DNA of 18,158 nt, from positions 1 through 18,158 of the forward strand of contig JAEORN010000091.1 of NCBI GenBank assembly GCA_016840825.1, read 5' to 3'. Under the pieces are notes generated by a model. It worked only from the letters and a program-made list of their open reading frames with translations. It searched no databases and was not told the DNA's origin. The stretch is from Candidatus Thorarchaeota archaeon. Its GTDB lineage: Archaea; Asgardarchaeota; Thorarchaeia; Thorarchaeales; Thorarchaeaceae. This document shows, one piece after another, positions 1 to 5,901 of this stretch (the stretch's first letter is position 1; the number at the start of each line of letters is the position of its first letter). A program made the position numbers and the translations under genes.

Positions 1-39
1 TTGTGACCTTATTCTGTGACCCTATCTTGTGGCTTCGGT
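1..39. repeat. Three 13-bp tandem repeats before a TATA box
   Basis: Three adjacent 13-bp units start at 1, 14 and 27 (ttgtgaccttatt, ctgtgaccctatc, ttgtggcttcggt). TGTG falls at 2, 15 and 28, an exact 13-bp period. Units 1 and 2 match at 10 of 13 positions; unit 3 is more diverged. A related ttgtga copy occurs at 67-72. The array abuts a TATA box and may extend past the window edge. A regulator-binding site for the mini-ORF promoter is an inference. Confidence 0.45.
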
Positions 40-50
40 ATATATACTAA
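37..50 (+). promoter_or_regulatory. TATA-like promoter of the mini-ORF pair
   Basis: An alternating TATATATA core lies at 39-46. Its centre is about 36 bp before the ATG at 79, so an archaeal start site 25 or so bases downstream would give a very short leader. Confidence 0.5.
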
Positions 51-78
51 ATCTGAGTGGTATATCTTGTGAAATATC

Positions 79-180
79 ATGGCTCTAGCAACTAATACCC
101 GAACTGAATTTGAGAAGATGAAGAAACAGGTCGCTTCGACCAAAGCAGTAACATACGCTTACTTGACTGTTGTGAGGTGA
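79..180 (+). CDS. Mini-protein A, 33 aa, unknown function
   Basis: An ATG-initiated 33-codon ORF starts just downstream of a TATA box. The product begins MALA, has a charged middle (roughly residues 10-17, FEKMKKQ-like) and ends with STKAVTYAYL and a short VVR tail. No family is recognised. The main support for its being real is the next ORF, which shares the MALA start and the pattern S-T-x-A-(V/I)-T-x-A-Y-(L/F) while using different synonymous codons. Its stop codon lies inside the Shine-Dalgarno of that ORF, which suggests translational coupling. It has no clear Shine-Dalgarno of its own, consistent with a short-leader message. It could instead be a leader peptide or part of a non-coding RNA. 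Confidence 0.45.
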   Translation: MALATNTRTEFEKMKKQVASTKAVTYAYLTVVR

Positions 181-185
181 TCACC
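174..185 (+). promoter_or_regulatory. Strong Shine-Dalgarno within a 10-bp palindrome
   Basis: GAGGTGATC (174-182) is a nine-base match to the complement of the archaeal 16S 3' end, four to seven bases before the ATG at 186. It contains the TGA stop of the preceding mini-ORF (178-180). GGTGATCACC (176-185) is a perfect palindrome, so the site could self-pair. Confidence 0.6.
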
Positions 186-266
186 ATGGCACTCGCGAAG
201 GTATCCAAGGCTCCCAAGTCCAAGCTCTCCACTCAGGCCATCACTCAGGCTTACTTCAGACGCTGA
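186..266 (+). CDS. Mini-protein B, 26 aa, paralogue of mini-protein A
   Basis: An ATG ORF of 26 codons follows an almost ideal Shine-Dalgarno. The product is basic (six Lys, two Arg, no acidic residue), begins MALAK and ends STQAITQAYFRR. Codon choice is strongly biased to AAG, CTC, TCC, GCC and ATC, much like the acetyl-CoA synthetase gene at the other end of the window and unlike most genes between. That pattern is typical of highly expressed genes. The stop codon sits inside the terminator hairpin that follows. No domain or signal peptide is visible and no function is assigned. The good ribosome site, codon bias and paralogy to the upstream ORF make a real peptide more likely than chance. 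Confidence 0.6.
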   Translation: MALAKVSKAPKSKLSTQAITQAYFRR

Positions 267-311
267 AAAAGCGTCTGATCTTTCTCTTTCTCCTTTTCTT
301 TTTGTATCTTT
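257..311 (+). terminator. Hairpin plus pyrimidine/T-rich terminator
   Basis: A perfect 8-bp stem (cagacgct 257-264, agcgtctg 270-277) encloses a GAAAA loop. It is followed by a T/C-rich tract with several T runs to about 311. It ends the mini-ORF unit and separates it from the promoter of the membrane protein at 356. Confidence 0.65.
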
Positions 312-318
312 TATCCGG

Positions 319-331
319 CAAGGGTATAAGG
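319..331 (+). promoter_or_regulatory. TATA box for the ECF-S-like gene
   Basis: AAGGGTATAAGG is centred about 30 bp before the ATG at 356, and no Shine-Dalgarno is visible. This fits a leaderless transcript. Confidence 0.5.
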
Positions 332-355
332 TAGAATTTCCAGTGTCAGCGAACT

Positions 356-1108
356 ATGGCGATTCCTATTGACACATCAAAGAGCCACTTTGTGGCGTTC
401 ACAGCCATCTTTGGTGCTATGGCTGCAGCTTTGGATTTGATCCTTGCAGGAGAGTTCTATAGTGGAATTTGGGACTCGTGGATTTTCCTTCTTAGTCCCA
501 TTGCAGGTGTAATACTTGGACCCTTGGGAGGGTTTGTAGCAATAGGCATCGGAAGCTTGGTGGGGCATATCATAATCTTCCGTGACTTCGCTGAGCTTCT
601 ATTTATGATTGGAGCCCCAATTGGAGCTGCGATAGCTGGGTTAGTCTTTCAGAAGAGGTGGAAACCTGTACTTGCATTCTACTCATTGCTTCTAATGGGT
701 TACTTCATATATCCTATATCATGGATATTGCCAATCATTGGAATCTGGGATATTCTAATGGGATTTGCATGCATTGTGATATTCTCAGTGCTAGCTAAAA
801 GGAATTGGTGGAGCGATTCCACCGAGAAGAAGAATCTGTTCAATCTGGTTCTCTGCACGGTAATAGGCCTTGAAAGCGATGTCTTGACAAGAGTCTTCAT
901 TCTTGTTCCAGGTCAGATGTATTGGGTCATCTATGGTATGACACCTGAAGTACTTCAGGGCTTGTGGTTGCTAGCTGGAATCATAACACCCATCAAAGTG
1001 TTTATGGCAATTATAGTGATGGTAACAATAGGATATCAAGTTCTAAAAGCACTTCCAAACTATGCTCTACAATCAGCGGTAATACAAGAACTTGAAGTTC
1101 AAAAATAG
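356..1108 (+). CDS. ECF-transporter S-component-like membrane protein
   Basis: This 250-aa protein is almost entirely membrane-embedded, with about six or seven hydrophobic segments (roughly residues 12-31, 41-66, 80-98, 105-120, 124-147, 162-184 and 203-228). The N-terminal FTAIFGAMAAALD stretch with small residues spaced along one helix, followed by GVILGPLGGFVAIGIGSLVG, resembles S components of energy-coupling-factor vitamin/metal transporters, which capture the substrate in the membrane. No EcfA ATPase or EcfT gene is present, so it would have to share a module encoded elsewhere. It is longer than typical S components (about 180-200 aa). The substrate cannot be told. It could also be an unrelated archaeal membrane family. 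Confidence 0.55.
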   Translation: MAIPIDTSKSHFVAFTAIFGAMAAALDLILAGEFYSGIWDSWIFLLSPIAGVILGPLGGFVAIGIGSLVGHIIIFRDFAELLFMIGAPIGAAIAGLVFQKRWKPVLAFYSLLLMGYFIYPISWILPIIGIWDILMGFACIVIFSVLAKRNWWSDSTEKKNLFNLVLCTVIGLESDVLTRVFILVPGQMYWVIYGMTPEVLQGLWLLAGIITPIKVFMAIIVMVTIGYQVLKALPNYALQSAVIQELEVQK

Positions 1109-1126
1109 AATCTCAAAATAAATTGA

Positions 1127-1175
1127 TGAGAAGGCTGCATGCCTTCTCAGAATTGCGGTGAGCCTACCTGGCTCA
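1127..1175. terminator. Two hairpins between convergent genes
   Basis: A perfect 9-bp stem (tgagaaggc 1127-1135, gccttctca 1141-1149, loop TGCAT) is followed by a 6-bp stem (tgagcc 1159-1164, ggctca 1170-1175). They lie between the stop of the ECF-S-like gene and the stop of the convergent padR gene, the expected place for a bidirectional terminator. The flanking T runs are short, so termination efficiency is uncertain. Confidence 0.5.
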
Positions 1176-1179
1176 TATT

Positions 1180-1752
1180 TCAGGCTTCTTTTCTCTCAGC
1201 CAGAGTTTCAAGCTTGGCTATGAATTCGTCCAGTGCTTGCTTTGTTTCCTTTACCAGATCCTCTGAATAGTCCTTTCGTAGACGATCAAATATCCTCCAA
1301 CTGGTTCTCCTCAGCTGTCGGAAACTCCTGAACAACTCTCGAGCTTCTTCAGGTAATTTCATATCACCTTTAAAGCGATGTCCAACATCATCTAGTTTTT
1401 CATCAAATTCAGGGTGGATATCATCATGTTCCTGAAGGAACTCCTTTCCTGATTCTGTTAGCTCGTAACGTTTGACTCCTGATTCTTGATTATCGACTAT
1501 CTTCGTATAGCCTGAATCATGAAGCCAAGATAGCAACGGATATACAGATCCGGGACTAGGTTCCCATCGCTGTTCTGTGCGTTCGGCAATTGTGTTCATC
1601 ATCTCTGAACCAGACATTGGTTGCTCATTCAGTAGTTTCAGCACGTAGTGACGTAAGAAACCTTTGGGGACTTTGGCCATTCGTCTTCGCCAAGCTCCGT
1701 GACCGCCTGGTCCTCCACGTCCATAGTGTGGTGGTCGTTTCCTATAATGCAT
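1180..1752 (-). CDS. PadR-family transcriptional regulator
   Basis: 190 aa. A PadR winged helix-turn-helix spans about residues 32-107. It includes the family hallmark WEPSPGSVYPLLSWL (63-77) and a wing ending KRYELTESGKEFL (94-106). The C-terminal half (about 110-190) is charged and helical, as expected for the dimerisation arm. The first 25 residues are unusual: rich in Gly, Arg and His (RPPHYGRGGPGGHG), resembling the His-rich N-termini of some metal-responsive PadR proteins such as YqjI. Metal sensing is only a possibility. GAGG lies eight bases before the ATG; a later start at Met25 is possible. The gene is divergent from the HDAC-fold gene, with operator-like repeats between them, so it probably controls itself and perhaps that gene. 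Confidence 0.85.
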   Translation of the reverse strand: MHYRKRPPHYGRGGPGGHGAWRRRMAKVPKGFLRHYVLKLLNEQPMSGSEMMNTIAERTEQRWEPSPGSVYPLLSWLHDSGYTKIVDNQESGVKRYELTESGKEFLQEHDDIHPEFDEKLDDVGHRFKGDMKLPEEARELFRSFRQLRRTSWRIFDRLRKDYSEDLVKETKQALDEFIAKLETLAERKEA

Positions 1753-1833
1753 TGTCTTTTCCTCAAATTGTCTTTATTTTCTATGGGGATACCAGAGCGA
1801 GAATTAGTGACCTGTTCCATTGAAAAGCACACT

Positions 1834-1842
1834 ATTTTATAT
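1834..1842 (-). promoter_or_regulatory. TATA-like box of padR
   Basis: Read on the minus strand the sequence is ATATAAAAT, overlapping the first 12-bp repeat unit. It predicts a leader of roughly 60 bases carrying the GAGG element at 1761-1764. A second candidate lies nearer the start, around 1774-1786. Confidence 0.35.
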
Positions 1843-1883
1843 CGCTTCCGATATCAATACCGATATCGCTTCCGATACTTATA
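1836..1883. repeat. Four 12-bp tandem operator-like repeats
   Basis: Units start at 1836, 1848, 1860 and 1872: tttatatcgctt, ccgatatcaata, ccgatatcgctt, ccgatacttata. CCGATA recurs at 1848, 1860 and 1872, exactly 12 bp apart. A 15-bp core, atatcgcttccgata, is identical at 1839-1853 and 1863-1877, and each core holds an inverted TATCG/CGATA pair. The array lies between padR and the HDAC-fold gene, covers the likely padR TATA box and lies upstream of the HDAC promoter. It is best read as a multi-copy operator, probably for PadR itself. Confidence 0.6.
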
Positions 1884-1943
1884 AGGTTTTGTACATGAGC
1901 GCGTGTAATATACTCTTTGAAAAGATAATTCATCGGCTGAAAG

Positions 1944-1953
1944 AGTATAAGGA
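1944..1953 (+). promoter_or_regulatory. TATA box of the HDAC-fold gene
   Basis: GAGTATAAGG is centred about 37 bp before the ATG at 1985. AAGGTG at 1974-1979 can serve as the ribosome site in the short leader. Confidence 0.45.
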
Positions 1954-1984
1954 AAAAGTGATTCATAGATAGAAGGTGTAAGAG

Positions 1985-3058
1985 ATGTCATCAGGGTCCA
2001 TAACCCTTATCGAGCAGACAGGGCTTGATCAGCATGTAGCCCCTTTTATGAAACCACATATGGAAGGATTTGAGAATCCCGAGCGTATAATGATGACACT
2101 TCAGTATTTGGAAGAGAATAATGCTCTTGAGGATATCATGACATTGAAGACTCCAAGAGCTCGCTGTGATGAAGCATTGATTGTACACTCACCATATCTA
2201 GTTCATTCAGTACAGTTAATGTCAGAATTAGGAAGTGGTCAGCTTGGCGAATCAGCCTATGCTAGTGAGAATCTACTATCATCTGCTCTATACGCTCTTG
2301 GTGGCGCCCTTATTGCTGCTGAACTGGTTCTCTCAGATTCAACAGATCACGCCTTTGCCTTGATACGGCCACCAGGTCATCATGCGACCACTTCTTCCTC
2401 TATGGGACTCTGTTTCTTCAATAATGTGGCAATAGCTACTCGTACGATAATGAAAGAGGATACAGTTGAGAAAGTAACAATATTGGATATTGATGATCAT
2501 TTTGGGAATGGAACTGCAGAGATTTTCTACGACGATCCCAATGTACAATTCATCTCCTTGCATGAGTACAACTATGCGAGCTTTGGGCTAGGGCATTTCA
2601 AGGAGATAGGTGGTGGGGAAGGAAAAGGGATGAACATCAATATCCCACTACATGAAGGTGCACCTGATTCATCCTACAAGTCCGCAATATCTAAGATAGT
2701 AGTGCCAGCAATCGAAAACTTTCAACCGGATGTGATTGCTGTTTCTGCCGGATATGATGCACACTTTGCAGACCCAATCGGTGATATGGCAATCGATTCC
2801 AGGACATATTGGTTTGTGGCAAATGCAATAAATGATTTAGTGCAGGGACTTGGACTCAAAGGTTCTTTTTGGGTACTCGAAGGCGGGTACAATCCACTAG
2901 TTCTGGGGCCATGTGTAAGAGCAACACTTGAGGGTCTAAGAGGAAATCCGATGCCAGTACTAGAGGATCAAGAGGTACGTAGCATTGATGATGAAATCGT
3001 GAAGAAGAACAAGAGAATTCTCAACAAAATCCTGAAAGAGATCTCTCCGTTCTTCTAA
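1985..3058 (+). CDS. Histone-deacetylase/acetylpolyamine-amidohydrolase family enzyme
   Basis: 357 aa, the normal length for a single catalytic domain of the arginase/deacetylase superfamily, which removes acetyl groups from lysines or polyamines using zinc. All key residues are visible: the His-His dyad in RPPGHHA (His132, His133), GLCFFNNVAIA (141-151), zinc ligands Asp170 and His172 in DIDDHFGNGT, third zinc ligand Asp258 in SAGYDAH, and catalytic Tyr302 in EGGYN. The motifs are closer to class II HDAC and bacterial/archaeal acetylpolyamine amidohydrolases than to class I. The enzyme should be cytosolic and active. The substrate (histone, other protein or polyamine) cannot be determined here. 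It is divergent from padR across a repeat array, suggesting shared regulation. Confidence 0.9.
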   Translation: MSSGSITLIEQTGLDQHVAPFMKPHMEGFENPERIMMTLQYLEENNALEDIMTLKTPRARCDEALIVHSPYLVHSVQLMSELGSGQLGESAYASENLLSSALYALGGALIAAELVLSDSTDHAFALIRPPGHHATTSSSMGLCFFNNVAIATRTIMKEDTVEKVTILDIDDHFGNGTAEIFYDDPNVQFISLHEYNYASFGLGHFKEIGGGEGKGMNINIPLHEGAPDSSYKSAISKIVVPAIENFQPDVIAVSAGYDAHFADPIGDMAIDSRTYWFVANAINDLVQGLGLKGSFWVLEGGYNPLVLGPCVRATLEGLRGNPMPVLEDQEVRSIDDEIVKKNKRILNKILKEISPFF

Positions 3059-3075
3059 GTGTCATCGACATTGCG

Positions 3076-4515
3076 CTACAAGCCATTCCAGTAGAACAAG
3101 ACCTCAGAGTACTGACTTGATGATTCGGTAAGCATCTGTGAATCCATTCCCTTAAACTGGGCATCGAAGAATGCTCTTACATAACTGTTCTGTAGTTCGA
3201 GCATCCGGTAACCATCAATTGTCCCAATCATACCAATGATTTGTAGGAGAGGGGACCATATACAGACATCTGCAAAATTGTAGTGTCGGGTATCGTTGAC
3301 ATAGATGCCATAACATGTATTCTCCGCATTGAGGAACACTGTATCATTTAACTCCGGATTTCCGTAATCTGGGCCGAACAGAAGCATGAATGGCTTAGTC
3401 ATATTCTGAAGAAGGGATTGTCCAATGTGGGGACTGTCAAAGCTTATCCCTGTATTCACTCTTGAGTCGATTAGACATAATTCCTCGGCAGTCGTACCTC
3501 CAAAAGAATGGCCCATAGCACCAATTCTACTAAAGTCAAGTCCTGCATGGAATACTTCTGGGATGTCCTCATTGTTTGGAATTTGGAGCTGGTCTAATAG
3601 GAACATAGAGTCCTCGGCCCAGATGTCAAGACTGTCATTGATGTAATGATTCTCTGGTGGAGCTGTTTCAAAGATTACAGAGCCATCTGGGAATATTGAA
3701 ACGGCTGACTCATAGGGATGATTGATGCTGAAAACTATGTAGCCATGACTAGCCATCTCTTCCATTAAAACCGTGTTCTGCATTATTAGACCGCCATAAC
3801 CATGAGAGAATAGAATCACGGGATAGCTGGACTCGCCATTCGACAGCGGTGCGTTTCGATACGAGTGGGTTTTGATAAGAGGTAAGTGACTCACCATGAA
3901 GGCAGGAAAACCAAACGAATACTCTATACCCATGCCAAAAAGTTGAGGATCTTCAACATAGGGAACAGGTTCCTGACTACTCACCGGGCCAGCAGGATAC
4001 CATGCTTGAATGAGTATGCGGCGATAATCACCTACGAATCCGGTAAAGACCTCCTCTCTACTCTCATCGGTCAGCTCAAAAGTGACTGTACCTATTTCAT
4101 AAGTTCCTGTGGGCTCTGGTAAAGTAAAGACTGGAAAAATGATGTCTAAGGAAATAGATGTGCCAACTACAACAATCAGTAGCACAAGAGAGGCAAATGC
4201 TACTTTCCTATTCTTAGCAGACACTAGACCTCTATCAGAAAGAGCGATTTGATATGTTCTTTGCAGCTGAAATGTACCGTAAACAAAAACAACGCTTGAA
4301 AGGAGATACACAGGAATCATTTGCCATCGTGCGCCTTCAAAGAAAGCATGAAGTAGGACAAGTGCCATATCAAGAATTCCAAGCCAGCCCATCAATTCAT
4401 CTTTTGCTCTCCTTGCTATCCGATCGGGCAAGAAGAACTGAACGCCTAGTAAACATAATAGACCGATAATCAGAATCTCAAGTATTCGCACAATATCACC
4501 AACTAAGTAGAACAT
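3076..4515 (-). CDS. Membrane-anchored PAF-acetylhydrolase-like alpha/beta hydrolase
   Basis: 479 aa from the ATG at 4515. An upstream in-frame ATG at 4665 would add 50 residues, but it would run through the divergent promoter and into the neighbouring gene, and a TATA-like box sits about 33 bp before 4515. About four N-terminal membrane segments (roughly 3-26, 43-60, 66-86, 105-127) precede an alpha/beta hydrolase domain from about residue 140 to the end. The oxyanion motif FSHGYGG (236-242), nucleophile Ser337 in GHSFGG, Asp360 in SFDSP and His411 in TRHYNFAD match the platelet-activating-factor acetylhydrolase (isoform II) pattern. It is therefore likely an esterase or lipase acting on short acyl esters of lipids near the membrane. 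The substrate is unknown. The gene ends 17 bp from the convergent HDAC-fold gene. Confidence 0.75.
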   Translation of the reverse strand: MFYLVGDIVRILEILIIGLLCLLGVQFFLPDRIARRAKDELMGWLGILDMALVLLHAFFEGARWQMIPVYLLSSVVFVYGTFQLQRTYQIALSDRGLVSAKNRKVAFASLVLLIVVVGTSISLDIIFPVFTLPEPTGTYEIGTVTFELTDESREEVFTGFVGDYRRILIQAWYPAGPVSSQEPVPYVEDPQLFGMGIEYSFGFPAFMVSHLPLIKTHSYRNAPLSNGESSYPVILFSHGYGGLIMQNTVLMEEMASHGYIVFSINHPYESAVSIFPDGSVIFETAPPENHYINDSLDIWAEDSMFLLDQLQIPNNEDIPEVFHAGLDFSRIGAMGHSFGGTTAEELCLIDSRVNTGISFDSPHIGQSLLQNMTKPFMLLFGPDYGNPELNDTVFLNAENTCYGIYVNDTRHYNFADVCIWSPLLQIIGMIGTIDGYRMLELQNSYVRAFFDAQFKGMDSQMLTESSSQYSEVLFYWNGL

Positions 4516-4543
4516 GATGGATAAAGTAAGGGAAATACTCTCC

Positions 4544-4553
4544 GGTTTTAAAG
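4544..4553 (-). promoter_or_regulatory. TATA-like box of the hydrolase gene
   Basis: Minus-strand CTTTAAAACC is centred about 33 bp before the ATG at 4515. It supports that start over the upstream one. Confidence 0.4.
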
Positions 4554-4611
4554 AACCCGCTAGATTTAGTAAGAATGAAATGGACAATGATGAGATATTG
4601 GGAAAGGAAAA

Positions 4612-5064
4612 ATGAGAAATGATAGAACTCTCAGAGAGATAGCGAGAGCATTTCAAGAACACCAAGAAATACTCTCAGATGCAGGGATTACAGACAAAGA
4701 AGTACTACCTGCGGAGCTGCTAGAGTACTTTGCTGGAGAAACTCCTTCGGGAGATACGACAACCTTGAGTGATGTTCTAGCTAATCGTTGGCTTTTGCTG
4801 CATGAGCTTGCAGAGATTAAACATTTGAAAATCAAGGGATATCGAATCTCAAGAACGATTTTTTGGGACAATTACGAGGATGTGCTAGAAGCACATCTTG
4901 CAGCCACATCTGTTGAACTTAAGATGGCACTAAAGTATGATGATACTCAATGGGTAAAAGCACGCATCAAGTTGGTTCCATCATGGCTTGGGGATCCTGA
5001 TATGCCTGAGCGATTTCGAAAAGCCTGTGAAACACTGATTAAACACTATTCTATAGATGCCTAG
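4612..5064 (+). CDS. Uncharacterised helical protein, 150 aa
   Basis: No family is recognised with confidence. The protein is soluble, acidic to neutral and predicted mostly helical, with no membrane segment or signal peptide. It contains LLLHELAEIKHL (61-72), giving His64-Glu65 and Glu68, and LEAHLAATSVEL (92-103), giving Glu93 and His95. These could form a metal site in a helical bundle, but that is a guess. The C-terminal part has WVKARIKLVPSWLGDPDMP. The start is the ATG at 4612 behind an AAGGA-like sequence. The gene is divergent from the hydrolase and 78 bp upstream of the racemase on the same strand, so it may be the first gene of that operon. Confidence 0.7.
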   Translation: MRNDRTLREIARAFQEHQEILSDAGITDKEVLPAELLEYFAGETPSGDTTTLSDVLANRWLLLHELAEIKHLKIKGYRISRTIFWDNYEDVLEAHLAATSVELKMALKYDDTQWVKARIKLVPSWLGDPDMPERFRKACETLIKHYSIDA

Positions 5065-5142
5065 TTCTGCTTCAAGTACCAATCACTGCTAATCTCAAAA
5101 AAGTAAAATCCTCCCGCTCTCAGTACTAATAGGCGATAGAAA

Positions 5143-5898
5143 TTGGAGATTCTATACCTCATGCCTGGTTCAGGTATGCCAATTGATGAGATAAAGCGGC
5201 GTACTGAGATTGCTAATTCGATTGCACGTAAAGACTCGAATGTGACTGTTCTAGAAGTGGGGGAAGGACCACTGTCAATAGAATCGTCTATCGAGGAGCA
5301 TATATCAGTAGGTCCTATGCTTGTAAAACTCCGGAGTATAAGGGATGAAGGACCATATGATGCTATCATTATTGGATGTGCAGGGGACCCAGGCCTAAGT
5401 GCAGCTAGAGAATTGATGGAAATCCCTGTAATTGGGCCCGCTGAATCTTCGTATCACTTTGCCTGTATGGTTTCTGATCGGTTTAGCGTTTTACTCACAC
5501 CACAGGCAGGAGTGGAATCAGGTGACTCGATTAGGAGATATATCAGGACTCTCGGTCTTGAGAATCGACTAACATCAATCGAGTTCCTGAAATCATCTGT
5601 TGTGGATATGTGGAGGTCAGATGATGATGCGTTGGTTAAACAAGCTTCAGGAGCGATTGAAAATGCAGCAGAGAATGGAGCCGGATGTGTAGTATTTGGT
5701 TGCATGTCAATGGGATTCCAGCTGATAGATGAGCAAGTAAGGGACTCTATTATTCCGATTATCAATCCGCTGAAAACTGCAATCAAAACAGCAGAACTGT
5801 TCACAGAAATGGGAATGAAACACAGTAGAATCACATATCCGGCTGCAGATTTAGAGAAGCTGGATCAGACCGTCTTCAAATCCGACAAGGAGAGGTGA
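5143..5898 (+). CDS. Asp/Glu/hydantoin racemase family protein
   Basis: 251 aa. This cofactor-independent family inverts stereochemistry of amino acids or hydantoins using two cysteines. Both are present: Cys79 in IIIGCAGDPGLSAARE and Cys187 in VVFGCMSMGF. The segment ELMEIPVIGPAESSYHFA (90-107) and RFSVLLTP (113-120) match the hydantoin-racemase/AroM-like branch better than glutamate racemase MurI. The start is TTG at 5143, chosen because MEILYLMPGSG matches the first beta strand of the family; the ATG at 5161 would remove most of it. The stop lies three bases before the dipeptidase start, so the two are an operon. The substrate is unknown; D-amino-acid release from peptides followed by racemisation is plausible. 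Confidence 0.8.
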   Translation: MEILYLMPGSGMPIDEIKRRTEIANSIARKDSNVTVLEVGEGPLSIESSIEEHISVGPMLVKLRSIRDEGPYDAIIIGCAGDPGLSAARELMEIPVIGPAESSYHFACMVSDRFSVLLTPQAGVESGDSIRRYIRTLGLENRLTSIEFLKSSVVDMWRSDDDALVKQASGAIENAAENGAGCVVFGCMSMGFQLIDEQVRDSIIPIINPLKTAIKTAELFTEMGMKHSRITYPAADLEKLDQTVFKSDKER

Positions 5899-5901
5899 AG
5901 G

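Noticed and set aside
79..266. The mini-proteins faintly recall histone H3 tail composition (KQ-A-TKA-like runs) near an HDAC-fold gene
   Set aside because: The similarity is a few residues of low-complexity Lys/Ala/Thr, there is no histone fold, and the peptides are too short. It does not exceed chance.
1638..1884. Short ORFs on both strands across the padR upstream region
   Set aside because: They run through the operator repeats or oppose the padR coding sequence, lack ribosome sites and show repeat-derived residues such as YRFRYQYRYRF.
4516..4665. N-terminal extension of the PAF-AH-like protein starting at 4665
   Set aside because: It would overlap the divergent 150-aa gene and cover its promoter. 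A TATA-like box and membrane lead-in fit the start at 4515.
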